Shown here piece by piece: positions 42,551 to 54,386 of a DNA stretch of 64,000 bases. Below the pieces are notes generated by a model, which ran no database searches, was not told where the DNA came from, and saw only the letters and a program-made list of their open reading frames with translations. Source of the stretch: Bryobacterales bacterium (GTDB taxonomy: Bacteria; Acidobacteriota; Terriglobia; Bryobacterales; UBA6623); contig JAPOOG010000142.1 in assembly GCA_026713545.1 (NCBI GenBank), positions 1 to 64,000 on the forward strand, written 5' to 3'. How positions within the stretch are numbered: position 1 is the first letter of the stretch; each line of letters starts with the position of its first letter. Position numbers and translations under genes: made by a program.

Positions 42551-43900
42551 ATGTCCATTCACAGCCCTCGACACGAGAACATTAGCCTTGTACAACGCCT
42601 TTTGGTCCTTGGATTGGTTGCCGCGGCAGGCCTTGCAGCGCAAGTCATCGCACTCAAGAACGTCCGCCTCATCGACGGCACGGGGAGCCGCGCCATCGAA
42701 AACGCAACCCTCGTTCTCGCCGGCGGCAAGATCCGTAACGTCGGACCGGCGTCCAAGATCAAGATGCCGGGCGAGGCCGAAGTCGTCGACCTCACGGGCA
42801 AGACCGTCATGCCGGGCATCATCAACCTGCACGGGCACGTCGGCATGGTCAAGGGCTTGAGCCAGGACATGGCGAACTACACACGCGAGAACGCCGAGGC
42901 GCAGCTCAAGACCTATGCGATGTACGGCGTCACAACTACTACGAGCATGGGTACCGACGCGGAGCTGATTCTCGACATCCGCGACGAGCAGCGTCGAGGC
43001 AAAGTCAACGGCACCCGGGTCTTTACGGCATTGCAGGGCTTTACGACCATCGGCGGTTACCCGACCCACGCGCCCGGCGTCAAGGGCGTGGCTCAGGAAG
43101 CGGCGACCGCGGCCCAGGCCCGAGCATGGGTCGACCGGCTCGCCGACAAGGGCGCCGATGTCGTGAAGATGTGGGTCGACGACCATCACGAGACTTTCGA
43201 GAAACTACCTCCGTCCATCTACTCGGCCATCATCGAACAGGCCCACAAGCGAGACATGCTCGCATTCGCTCATCTCTATGAGCTGACTGATGCCAAGGGC
43301 CTCGTCAACGCCGGCCTCGACATCATCGCCCACAGCATCCGCGACGCAGAGGTCGACGACCAACTGATTGCCGCCATGAAAAAGAACAAGGTCACGTACG
43401 TCGCGACCCTCAGCCGCGAGCAGTCAACATTCGTCTATGCCGACTCGCCCGCCTGGCTCGACGACGCCTTTTTCCGCCAGGGCGTCGATGATGCCACTGT
43501 TCAGGCTGTCAAAACTACCCTCAAGGACAAGCAGGCCAATGACCCCGAGCGCGAGATCAACATCAGGGGCCTTGACATCGCCATGAAAAACCTCAAGAAG
43601 CTCTCTGACGCGGGCGTTCGTATCGGCTTCGGAAGCGACACCGGCCCGCCGGCTCGATTCTCCGGCTACTTCGAGCACTGGGAAATGGAGCTGATGGTCA
43701 AGTCCGGTCTCACGCCGGCGCAAGTGATCACGGCGGCGAGCAAGACATCCGCCGAAGCTCTGGGCATCGCCAAGGATTTCGGCGCCCTCGAAAAAGGCAA
43801 GGCCGCCGACCTGATCGTCCTCAACAGCAATCCGCTCGACAACATCCTCAACACCCGCGACATCCATTCCGTGTATCTCGCCGGCCGCAAGTTCGAGTAG
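42551..43900 (+). CDS. Secreted amidohydrolase (imidazolonepropionase/prolidase-like)
   Basis: The 449-residue metal-dependent hydrolase has a signal-like hydrophobic segment (~14-31). Metal-site motifs are H94-x-H96 (INLHGHVG), the carboxylated-lysine candidate in VVKMWVDD, His in FAHLYE and IAHSI, and Asp in FGSDTG. The C-terminal beta-strands GKAADLIVLNSNPL match the amidohydrolase composite domain. Relatives cleave Xaa-Pro dipeptides, N-acyl or cyclic amides. Its position directly after a TonB receptor suggests it processes the imported ligand in the periplasm, an inference only. Confidence 0.88.
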   Translation: MSIHSPRHENISLVQRLLVLGLVAAAGLAAQVIALKNVRLIDGTGSRAIENATLVLAGGKIRNVGPASKIKMPGEAEVVDLTGKTVMPGIINLHGHVGMVKGLSQDMANYTRENAEAQLKTYAMYGVTTTTSMGTDAELILDIRDEQRRGKVNGTRVFTALQGFTTIGGYPTHAPGVKGVAQEAATAAQARAWVDRLADKGADVVKMWVDDHHETFEKLPPSIYSAIIEQAHKRDMLAFAHLYELTDAKGLVNAGLDIIAHSIRDAEVDDQLIAAMKKNKVTYVATLSREQSTFVYADSPAWLDDAFFRQGVDDATVQAVKTTLKDKQANDPEREINIRGLDIAMKNLKKLSDAGVRIGFGSDTGPPARFSGYFEHWEMELMVKSGLTPAQVITAASKTSAEALGIAKDFGALEKGKAADLIVLNSNPLDNILNTRDIHSVYLAGRKFE

Positions 43901-44263
43901 TCTTGGCGCTTGCCTGCCTGTAAAGGGCGCCCGGGAACACCCGATCTCTGAATCACCGAGGAGCCAGCGCAGTCATCTCTTCCCCGCCCCTTGCACATTC
44001 TTGCCGCCGCCCAAGGCATCGAAGGCATTCTTCGTTGCCAACTCATCCCCTTGGGCGCGTTGGGTTTCGACATGCACACCCTATCGAATCCGTCAGACGA
44101 AACCACCCGGTTCACCGCCGCCGGCAACACCTCATACATCCCTGCGGCGACATGCTGAGGGGTCGATCTACTCTCGCTCCGGCAGGACTTGCAGGCGGAT
44201 CAGAAACCGCAATTGCTCTCGAGGCGCCTTGGGCGCCGGGGCTGCTTGCCGGGGAACCGCAGG
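43901..44263. other. Spacer between convergent genes
   Basis: 363 bp with no credible gene. It has a GGCGCC/GGCGCC hairpin around TTG (~44222-44236) near the right end, without a T-run. Low-quality open frames on both strands show no family features. Confidence 0.35.
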
Positions 44264-45673
44264 CTATGCGAGGAGCTTGTGGACCACTTCCCCGTGAACA
44301 TCCGTCAACCGAAAGTCGCGGCCGGCGTGACGGTAGGTAAGTTTCCTGTGATCGAGACCCATCAGGTGCAGGATCGTTGCGTGCAAATCGTGAAAATGCA
44401 CCTTGTCTTCAACACCATAATATCCGTATTCATCGGTACGACCGTAAGAGAGCCCCGCCTTGACGCCCCCGCCAGCCAGCCACATCGTGAAGCCGTGCGG
44501 ATTGTGATCGCGTCCGTCGGCATTCTCCGCTGTCGGAGTTCGGCCGAATTCACCTCCCCAGACGACGAGCGTATCCTCCAGCAGTCCGCGTGTTTTCAGG
44601 TCGGTCAGCAGGCCGGCAATGGGCTTGTCCACCTCGCCGCATTTCTTGGTGATCTCTTCTTTGAGCTTGCTGTGATGGTCCCAGCCGTTGCTGTTGCACT
44701 GCACGAATCGCACGCCGCGCTCACAGAATCGGCGCGCCATGAGGCATTGCCGTCCGAAGTCTTCGGTCAAGGGGTCGTCAAGGCCATAGAGGCGCCGGGT
44801 CGCACCCGTCTCCGAGCTGATGTCTTGCACGCGCGGCGCTTCGGTCTGCATCCGGAACGCCAACTCGAATGTGGCGATGCGGCTTTCGAGCTCGCTTTCA
44901 TATCCCACTCGGTCGAGATGGTGTTGCGAAAGGCCGCTCAGCATATCCAACTCGAGCCGCTGCAGGTCCGTGCGCCGTTTGCCGTCACCGATAAACGGGA
45001 ACCGGGCGTCCTTGGATTTCGTGTTCCCATACCCGAGAGGCGTTCCCTGGTAAGCCGCCGGGAGAAACGCGGAACTGTAATTGTTGGCCCCACCCTCGGC
45101 CAACGCCTGTCCCATCGTGATGTAGCCCGGCAGGTCTTGATTCTCCGATCCGAGCCCGTAGGTCAGCCAAGACCCCATCGCGGGTCGTATGAATGTGTCG
45201 CTCCCCGTGTGCCACTCAAGAACGGCTCCGCCATGCCTTGGATTCGAGCAGTGCATCGACCGAATAATGGCGAGGTCGTCCACCATGCGCGCCACGTTCG
45301 GAAACAACTCGCTGACCCAGGCGCCGCTTTGCCCATGTTGCTTGAATTCGAAAGGCGAACCGATCATGTTGCCGCCGCGGCGCGGGAACGAAATCACGCG
45401 GGGCTTGGCGAACGGCAACGGCTTGCCGCTGTCTCGATTCAGAAGCGGCTTGGGGTCAAACGTATCGATGTGCGACGGCCCCCCGAACATGAACAGCATG
45501 ATCACCCGCTTCGCTCGCGGTGCGAAATGCGGAGGGCGTACGGCGAGAGGGTTTGCCGCAGCTCCCGGGGATTCCTCGGCCAGCAACGCGGAGAGCGCCA
45601 GGGCGCCGAACCCCGCACCCATCCGGCTCAACCATTCTCTTCGCGACAGTCGCCGCATCGGATTCAGATCCAT
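44264..45673 (-). CDS. DUF1501 protein, Tat-exported (second copy)
   Basis: The 469-residue product has a twin-arginine signal (LSRREWLSRMGAGFGALALSA, ~9-29). The DUF1501 motifs are FMFGGPSHIDTFDPKP, HTGSDTFIRPAMGSW, WGGEFGRTP, DGRDHNPHGF and DVHGEVVHKLLA. It is a paralogue of 17713-19170, sharing the C-terminal half closely (DEYGYYGVEDKVHFHDLHAT). Conserved Asp and His residues in these motifs suggest a sulfatase/phosphatase-like metal site. It follows its DUF1549/DUF1553 partner by 16 bp on the minus strand. Confidence 0.88.
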   Translation of the reverse strand: MDLNPMRRLSRREWLSRMGAGFGALALSALLAEESPGAAANPLAVRPPHFAPRAKRVIMLFMFGGPSHIDTFDPKPLLNRDSGKPLPFAKPRVISFPRRGGNMIGSPFEFKQHGQSGAWVSELFPNVARMVDDLAIIRSMHCSNPRHGGAVLEWHTGSDTFIRPAMGSWLTYGLGSENQDLPGYITMGQALAEGGANNYSSAFLPAAYQGTPLGYGNTKSKDARFPFIGDGKRRTDLQRLELDMLSGLSQHHLDRVGYESELESRIATFELAFRMQTEAPRVQDISSETGATRRLYGLDDPLTEDFGRQCLMARRFCERGVRFVQCNSNGWDHHSKLKEEITKKCGEVDKPIAGLLTDLKTRGLLEDTLVVWGGEFGRTPTAENADGRDHNPHGFTMWLAGGGVKAGLSYGRTDEYGYYGVEDKVHFHDLHATILHLMGLDHRKLTYRHAGRDFRLTDVHGEVVHKLLA

Positions 45674-45689
45674 CTTACTGCGTACCTGA

Positions 45690-48140
45690 CTACATCACAT
45701 ACACAAACTCATTGGACGACAGCAGCACCCGGCACAATGCCTGCCAGGCCCGCATGCGCCGATTGGCCGAATCGCCCTCGGTGGTCGCCGCAGCCTGCTC
45801 GTAGCGTTCCAGGAAATCCTTCCAGCGGTTCGACTCCTCGCGATCGGGCGGCCGCAAATGCACCAAGCGATACACGGCATCCAACCGCCCGGCATCATCA
45901 GCGTTTTCCCTTACCACCCGCTCCGCCACGGCCAGCGAGGCGTGCTCGATCAGCCCGCTGTTCATCATGAACAACGCTTGAGGTGCAATCGTTGTCGTCG
46001 ATCGCCTGCCGTTGGCCGTCGAGGGATTCGCAAAGTCGAACGTTTCGAACATCTCGTAAAGCGCGCTCCGAAGCACCGGCAAGTAAACGCTGCGGCGTTC
46101 CGAAGCGTAGACCTCGGAATCGCGCGATTTTCCATCGTTCAGGTTGACAAAGCTGGCGTGGGGCAGGGTCTTGCCGCCAATATGGTCGTCCAGGTATTCT
46201 GACAGCGCCAGAAGCGAATCGCGGATCACCTCAGCCTCCATGCGGCGGCGGTGCATTCGCCAGAGCAGTCGGTTCTGAGGGTCGATTTCCGCATGACGCG
46301 GGTTCGGGCTGCTTCTCATGCGGTAGGCGCTCGAGAGCATGATCAGCCGGTGCATGGCTTTGACAGACCAGCCATCCTCAACAAATCTCAGCGTCAGCCA
46401 ATCGAGCAGGCCGAGGTTGTCGGGCCGCTCCGCCAAGAGCCCGAAGTTGTCCATCGAGCGAACGATGCCCTCTCCGAAGTGACCCTTCCAAATGCGGTTG
46501 ACCATCACCCGTGCGGTCAAGGGGTGCTCCTGCCGTGTAAGCCATTGGGCGAGCTCGAGCCGGCCGCTGCGGTCGCTCCCGATCACGTGATCGGCCCGGC
46601 CTTGAAGGATGTGCGGGAAACGGCGCGGGGCGGTCTCCCCCGGCGTGAGATGGCTGCCCCGAATCATCACCGGCAAGTCGGCGATCTCTCCCTCACCCAC
46701 GGCCATCGCCTTGGGAATCGCTTCGTACTGCTCCTTGGCGAGATCGATCGACTTCTTGTGCTCTTCGAGCACCTCCTTGGGCGTGGTCGCCGAGTTGGAG
46801 TTCGTGACGAAATCATCGTGGAAATCAAAAGAGTCTTCAATTTCCGTCAGGCGCTGTTCGTCTCTTTCGCTCAGCAGGGCGGTGGCATTGAGCTTGGATG
46901 TGACTCGGTAGCTGAGGACGGTTTTTGTGCTCGTGAAGATTCCCAATAGGGAATAGTAGTCTTCGGTCGTAATCGGGTCGAACTTGTGGTCATGGCAACG
47001 GGCGCAGTCGACGGTCAAAGCCATGAAGGCGCGGCTTGTAGTGGCAAGTTGCTCATCGGCGAAGTCGAGTTTCTGCTTGACGGGGTCGTCTTCACCGACC
47101 ATCTTGGGGCCCAACATCAAGAAGCCCGTTGCTATCAACCCCTCGGCACGATTGTCGTCGCCCCAGTCGGTCATCAAGTCACCAGCGAGTTGCTCCCGCA
47201 CAAATCGGTCGTAGGGCTTGTCGTCGTTGAAGGCTTGGATGACGTAGTCACGATACCGCCAAGCGTCAGCATGAACGATGTTGTCATCCATCCCGTTGCT
47301 GTCGGCGTAGCGTACGACATCGAGCCAGTGCCGGCCCCACCGCTGGCCGTATCGCGGCGAGGCCAGCAGGCGGTCGACCACTTTTGCGAAGGCATCGTGA
47401 GTGTCGTCGGCCAGGAAGAGTTCCACTTCCGCCGGTGTAGGCGGCAGTCCGTGAAGATCGATCGTCGCTCGCCGGATCAGCGTACGCTTGTCCGCCGGAC
47501 CTGCGGGGACAAGGCCTTTGGCTTCGAGAGAGGCGAGCAGAAAGCGGTCGATCGGCGACTTGGGCCATTCCGAGTCCGACTCCGGCGGCTTATGCCCTTG
47601 TAGTGGCTGAAAAGCCCAATGTGTCATTTGCTCTTTGCTGAAGCGCGGTTGTTCAGATGAGGAGGCCGGCGACGGCCTCTTGGGCCGAATAGGAATCAGA
47701 GAATCGGGCCAGTGCGCACCGGTTTCTACCCAGTGCGTCAGCGTCCTTATCGCATTCAAAGACAGCTTCCTCTTGGGCGGCATCTGCACGAAAGTGTCGT
47801 GGTTGACCGCGTGAATCAACAAACTCCGATCCGGCTCGCCCGGCACGAGCACCGGCCCGGAACGGCCGCCATTCAGCATGCCCGCCAGCGAGTCGAGGCG
47901 TAGACCGGCCTGCCCCTCGCCGCTTGCCGGGCCATGACAGGGATAACAGTTGTTCGCCAGGATCGGGCGGACTTGCTTCTCGAAGAAATCGTCCGTTTGT
48001 CCCCAGACGCAGGGCGTCACACACAGGACGACGCCGAACAAGATCAGTCTCCTGATCCGGCTCTTGCTCTGAGCCCGAGTGAGTAGACTCGTCACAGTTC
48101 CAAACAGCAATCTGAGCCTAACAAACTCCCGGTCCAGCAT
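45690..48140 (-). CDS. PSCyt-type protein: cytochrome-c-like domain + DUF1549 + DUF1553 (second copy)
   Basis: The 816-residue product has an N-terminal hydrophobic segment (~32-46, LILFGVVLCVTPCVWG). The heme motif is CYPCH (~65-69). DUF1549 follows (IDRFLLASLEAKGLVPAG, GQRWGRHWLDVVRYADSNG, second CARCH) and DUF1553 ends the protein (LTARVMVNRIWKGHFGEGIV, STTTIAPQALFMMNS). It lacks the ~280-residue insert of the first copy. I chose ATG 48140, with GGGAA upstream; the frame stays open through repeat R4 to 48359, but that part is non-coding. R4 lies 77 bp upstream with the same end facing the gene as R1 does at the first copy. Confidence 0.88.
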   Translation of the reverse strand: MLDREFVRLRLLFGTVTSLLTRAQSKSRIRRLILFGVVLCVTPCVWGQTDDFFEKQVRPILANNCYPCHGPASGEGQAGLRLDSLAGMLNGGRSGPVLVPGEPDRSLLIHAVNHDTFVQMPPKRKLSLNAIRTLTHWVETGAHWPDSLIPIRPKRPSPASSSEQPRFSKEQMTHWAFQPLQGHKPPESDSEWPKSPIDRFLLASLEAKGLVPAGPADKRTLIRRATIDLHGLPPTPAEVELFLADDTHDAFAKVVDRLLASPRYGQRWGRHWLDVVRYADSNGMDDNIVHADAWRYRDYVIQAFNDDKPYDRFVREQLAGDLMTDWGDDNRAEGLIATGFLMLGPKMVGEDDPVKQKLDFADEQLATTSRAFMALTVDCARCHDHKFDPITTEDYYSLLGIFTSTKTVLSYRVTSKLNATALLSERDEQRLTEIEDSFDFHDDFVTNSNSATTPKEVLEEHKKSIDLAKEQYEAIPKAMAVGEGEIADLPVMIRGSHLTPGETAPRRFPHILQGRADHVIGSDRSGRLELAQWLTRQEHPLTARVMVNRIWKGHFGEGIVRSMDNFGLLAERPDNLGLLDWLTLRFVEDGWSVKAMHRLIMLSSAYRMRSSPNPRHAEIDPQNRLLWRMHRRRMEAEVIRDSLLALSEYLDDHIGGKTLPHASFVNLNDGKSRDSEVYASERRSVYLPVLRSALYEMFETFDFANPSTANGRRSTTTIAPQALFMMNSGLIEHASLAVAERVVRENADDAGRLDAVYRLVHLRPPDREESNRWKDFLERYEQAAATTEGDSANRRMRAWQALCRVLLSSNEFVYVM

Positions 48141-48216
48141 GGTTTCCCATGGGGACCGGTTGCCCCGGCCGCCTCGAAAGGTTCGTATCGCAAGGCTTGG
48201 AGATGGGCCGCCCCAG

Positions 48217-48393
48217 CCTGCATTTCTCACCACCCGACGGTCGAAGCACGCGATACGACCGCCATGACTTCGTTGCGCTTGCTTGCCGTGCTCAACGTAC
48301 GGTTCAAGTACGCCTGCGCGCGCCAAGCGGCGCGCGCCTCGTCCTGACGGCCCTCTCACCCACTTCGCCTCGCCACGTGGTGAGACATGCAGG
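48217..48393 (-). repeat. Inverted-repeat-ended element R, copy 4
   Basis: 177 bp, inverted relative to copies 1-3. The ends are CCTGCATTTCTCACCAC and GTGGTGAGACATGCAGG. The internal GCGCGC hairpin is intact. It abuts the stop codon of queA (48394) and lies upstream of the second PSCyt gene. Confidence 0.8.
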
Positions 48394-49446
48394 CTACACG
48401 ATCAGCATGCAGTCGCCGTAGGAGTAGAAGCGGTATTTCTCCCGGACGGCATGGTGGTAAGCGGCCAGCGTAAGATCCTTGCCCGCGAACGCCGCCACCA
48501 GCATGATCAGCGTGGACCTCGGTAAATGAAAATTGGTCAGCAGAGCGTCCACCGCGCGGAATGCAAAACCCGGATAGATGAACAGCGATGTCTTTCCGGA
48601 TGATGCCCGGAACACACCGCCACCCTCGCGAATGCCTTGCTCGAGAGTCCGTACCGCGGTCGTACCGACCGCGACGCGGCGCGCCGCATCATTGAGTGTC
48701 CGAGCGGCAGCCGCTGATATTTCGTAGCTTTCGGCGTGCATCTCGTGCTGCTCGACTTCATCGACTTCCACCGGCTGGAATGTGCCGCGTCCCACGTGGA
48801 GCGTGATCTCGACAGGCTTCACGCCTGCCGCCTTGAGTCGGTCGAGTCGTTCTCGCGTAAAGTGCAAACCGGCTGTGGGCGCCGCGGCCGCGCCGGGACG
48901 GCGGGCGAAAACGGTTTGATAACGCTCACGGTCAGAGATTTCGTCGGACCGCTTGATGTAAGGCGGCAGCGGCATGTGCCCAACACGTTCCAGCAATGCC
49001 GGGAAGTCCGGAACCGGAGCGAACTCGATCACCCGCAGGCCCCGCTCGCCACGGCCGACGATCGTTCCTTCAAGGCCCCCGGGAAAGTGGATGCACTCAC
49101 CCACTCGCAGCTTCCGGCCCGGTCGGACCAGGGCCTCCCAGCGATTGGGATCTTCCGAGACTCGCTGCAACAGAAGGGCCTCGACAATACCCGTAATCTT
49201 TGACTTCGAGGTTGTGGCGTGGACGCCCGCACGGCGCCCGTAGAGCCTGCAGGAGAGCACCATCGTGTTGTTCAGAACGAGCGCGTCTCCTCGCTCAAGA
49301 AAGCCGTGCAGGTCAGCGAAAGACAGATCCGACCAAGTTCCCGCCGTCCGGTCAACTACGAGCATGCGGCTCGATGCTCGATCGGGGAGGGGGCTTTGTG
49401 CAATCAGCTCCTGGGGGAGCTCGTAGTCAAAATCTGAGACGCGCAA
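48394..49446 (-). CDS. queA: S-adenosylmethionine:tRNA ribosyltransferase-isomerase
   Basis: The 350-residue enzyme transfers and isomerises the ribosyl part of SAM onto 7-aminomethyl-7-deazaguanine in tRNA, making epoxyqueuosine. The motifs are DFDYELPQELIAQ at the start, RGDALVLNNT, RPGRKLRVGE, YQTVFA, AAPTAGLHFT, VGRGTFQPV, VGTTAVRTLE and TNFHLPRSTLIMLVAAFAG. The start is TTG 49446, as no ATG or GTG fits the conserved N-terminus. The stop is created 1 bp from the end of repeat R4. No other queuosine gene is in the window. Confidence 0.95.
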   Translation of the reverse strand: MRVSDFDYELPQELIAQSPLPDRASSRMLVVDRTAGTWSDLSFADLHGFLERGDALVLNNTMVLSCRLYGRRAGVHATTSKSKITGIVEALLLQRVSEDPNRWEALVRPGRKLRVGECIHFPGGLEGTIVGRGERGLRVIEFAPVPDFPALLERVGHMPLPPYIKRSDEISDRERYQTVFARRPGAAAAPTAGLHFTRERLDRLKAAGVKPVEITLHVGRGTFQPVEVDEVEQHEMHAESYEISAAAARTLNDAARRVAVGTTAVRTLEQGIREGGGVFRASSGKTSLFIYPGFAFRAVDALLTNFHLPRSTLIMLVAAFAGKDLTLAAYHHAVREKYRFYSYGDCMLIV

Positions 49447-49962
49447 GAACTGGTTACCGCCTGTGCCGGGTTCGCGCGCCGCTAACGGGTCTTGATGCCA
49501 GTTCCGGCGAGGCGAGCCGGACGGTTTGCTCCACAGCCGGGCCGCCGAGGCCGGTATAGCAGCACCCGAAGATTCTCACCCGCTGCCCGGTACGTCTTTC
49601 CGTAAGTGCGGCAACCTCCTATATCGAGGCTCCGCATTCTCTTGGAACGAGACTAGCACAACGGCCTGCCGCCCTTGCTTGGGCCTGCAACACGATTATG
49701 CGCATGTTGCAGGGCTTTCGAGGCTGAGCTGTACGCCTGACTGCTCTGGTTTGAACAGCACGGCGAGCAAGCGCAACGAAGTCATGGCGGTCGTATCGCG
49801 TGCTTCGACCGTCGGTTGGTGAGACATGCAGGCTAAGCCACATCTCCGCATGTCTCGGCACGGCCTGATCTCTTTCAAGCTGTTACCCTTGGATGGGTGC
49901 CGGCTTCGCCTTCCCGTTTCGCCAAAGACAGTCTCTCTATCTCCGCAAGCAGATAAGGCCCA
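49447..49962. other. Spacer with inverted repeat and partial R element
   Basis: 516 bp between divergent queA and permease genes. It contains a 9-bp inverted repeat CCTGCAACA/TGTTGCAGG (49684-49692/49705-49713) and the right half of an R element (49754-49832). No gene was seen. Both promoters should lie here, but I could not place them. Confidence 0.45.
49754..49832 (+). repeat. Element R, partial copy 5 (right half)
   Basis: It matches the right ~78 bp of R copies: AGCACGGC.AGCAAGCGCAA, GTCATGGCGGTCGTATCGCG, TGCTTCG.CCGTCGG, and the terminal GTTGGTGAGACATGCAGG. The left half is missing. Confidence 0.7.
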
Positions 49963-51354
49963 TTGACTGACTCCCCTCTCGTCCGCCGCATCGGATTCGT
50001 CAGCGCCACCGCCATCGTCGTGTCGAACATGATCGGCACCGGCATCTTTACAATCCCCGCCTTCCTGGCGGGCGACCTCGGCACGCCTACTCTCGTCATC
50101 GGGATCTGGTTCGTAGGGGCTGCCATCGCCGTCATCGGCGCGCTCTGCTATTCGGAGCTCGGCGTCAACTTCCCGCGTTCGGGAGGTGAGTACATCTATC
50201 TCACCGAAGCCTGGGGGCCGGCCTGGGGTTTCATCGATGGCTGGGTGACGTTTTTCGCAGGGTTCTCGGCGCCCATCGCCGTCGCGGCGCTGGCCATCTC
50301 GGCGTACCTCGCCTACTTCTTCCCGCTCCTTGGTCAGGAAGCCGCCGGCGAACCGATGATGAGCCTGGGCTTCCTCACAATCCAACTCGGCGGGGCTCAA
50401 CTCACCGCCTGCGCCGTGGTGATGGTCTTCACGGTTCTCAACGTTTTCAACGTGTCGAGGGTGGCGGCGCTCCAGAATGTCTTGACGGCAATGAAACTGC
50501 TCGTTCTGCTGGCTTTTCTGGTCCTTGGCTTCAGCGTGGGCGACGGCGGCTGGGATCACTTTTCTCAAGCCGCCCAGCGCGGCTCTTCATTACCCGTCGG
50601 AGCGCAGTTCGCGATCTCCCTCGTCTTCATTTATCTCGGCTATAGCGGTTGGAACGCCGCGGTCTATGTCGCCGAAGAAATTCGCGAGCCCGAGAAGACG
50701 CTGCCACGAGCCCTCCTCTGCGGCACGCTGGTCGTAGCCGTGTTCTTCGTTGCACTGAACTGTCTGTACATCTACGCCAACCCCCTGGAGCAAATGGCCG
50801 GCAAGCTGGCCGTCGGCGCCACTGCATCAGCCGCCCTCTTCGGACCGGGTGCTGCAGGTTTCTTCGCCGCGGCCATGACCGCCTCGCTGCTGGCGACCGT
50901 CAACGCCATGTGTCTCATCGGACCACGTGTCTACTACGCCATGGCCCGCAATCGCGCGTTCCTGGCGATCGCGGGCAAGACGCATCCCAAATGGAAGAGT
51001 CCGTGGGTGGCGGTTCTTGCTCAGGGCGCTTGTTGCTGCCTGCTCATCTTGACCGGCACGTTCGAAACGCTGCTCTACTACATCGGATTCACGCTGAACC
51101 TGTTCAGTGCGCTCTCCGTCCTTGCGCTGTTCAAGTTCCGCAGGCGACCGGACTGGAAGCCCATCGGCTGGGTCAGCTTCGCCTACCCGACTGTTCCCGC
51201 GCTCTACATCGGCGTCAATCTGCTGATCTTCAGCTACTTCGTCTCGAACAAGCTGCAGGAAGCAACCTGGGCATTGCTCACCATCCTTGCCGGCGCCGCC
51301 GCCTATCACTTCTACCTCAGGACACACCCCGCCGACCCCACTGCACCGACCTGA
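49963..51354 (+). CDS. APC-superfamily amino acid permease
   Basis: The 463-residue transporter has about twelve transmembrane helices. The first helix carries the APC substrate/Na motif IGTGIF (VVSNMIGTGIFTIPAFLAGD, ~20-39). CYSELGVNFPRSGGEYIYL marks TM2-3 and YSGWNAAVYVAEEIREPEKTLPRAL marks TM6-7 of the family. It moves amino acids across the inner membrane; the substrate is not identifiable. The start is TTG 49963, with AAGG six bases upstream. It is on the same strand as aconitase 134 bp downstream, with no evidence of an operon. Confidence 0.9.
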   Translation: MTDSPLVRRIGFVSATAIVVSNMIGTGIFTIPAFLAGDLGTPTLVIGIWFVGAAIAVIGALCYSELGVNFPRSGGEYIYLTEAWGPAWGFIDGWVTFFAGFSAPIAVAALAISAYLAYFFPLLGQEAAGEPMMSLGFLTIQLGGAQLTACAVVMVFTVLNVFNVSRVAALQNVLTAMKLLVLLAFLVLGFSVGDGGWDHFSQAAQRGSSLPVGAQFAISLVFIYLGYSGWNAAVYVAEEIREPEKTLPRALLCGTLVVAVFFVALNCLYIYANPLEQMAGKLAVGATASAALFGPGAAGFFAAAMTASLLATVNAMCLIGPRVYYAMARNRAFLAIAGKTHPKWKSPWVAVLAQGACCCLLILTGTFETLLYYIGFTLNLFSALSVLALFKFRRRPDWKPIGWVSFAYPTVPALYIGVNLLIFSYFVSNKLQEATWALLTILAGAAAYHFYLRTHPADPTAPT

Positions 51355-51488
51355 CCGCCGGTCGAAGTCTTGTCTCCCGCCGACACGAACTGAGAAGATG
51401 AGGATGGGGATGCGGATCACGCATCTACTCTTCCTTTCAACTCGCTGCTAATGGGCGTTTTGCCCCAAATAAGGGAAACCTGCTCGTC

Positions 51489-54173
<2,685 letters not shown>

Positions 54174-54371
54174 CGCGGCTCTGCAGCGTCGCCCCCGGGT
54201 TCGGTTTTGCCATGCTCGGTTACGTCCTTGGGGGGCGGGCGCGTGGACGGCATGTTGCCCCCCTGCATGCCGCGCAGGCGCGGCGTTGCGCGGCAATCCG
54301 TGTTGGCGGGACAGAGGACCGCACGTAGACTTGGGACAGCTTGATCCTCAGGCCACTTGCCACCCCTATGC

Positions 54372-54377
54372 TATAGT
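54372..54377 (+). promoter_or_regulatory. -10-like box (TATAGT) before the Rieske oxygenase
   Basis: TATAGT ends nine bases before ATG 54387, implying a leader of about two to three bases. It argues against the in-frame TTG at 54357 being the start. Confidence 0.3.
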
Positions 54378-54386
54378 CCGGTTGAA

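Noticed and set aside
43666-44139. Minus-strand frame in the amidohydrolase-DUF1501 gap
   Set aside because: It overlaps the 3' end of the amidohydrolase and has no recognisable domain.
44189-45970. 593-codon open frame on the plus strand
   Set aside because: It is antisense to the DUF1501 gene and the end of the PSCyt gene; long shadow frames are common in this GC-rich DNA.
48141-48359. N-terminal extension of the second PSCyt protein through repeat R4
   Set aside because: The R4 part also occurs in other, non-coding R copies; the signal segment follows ATG 48140.
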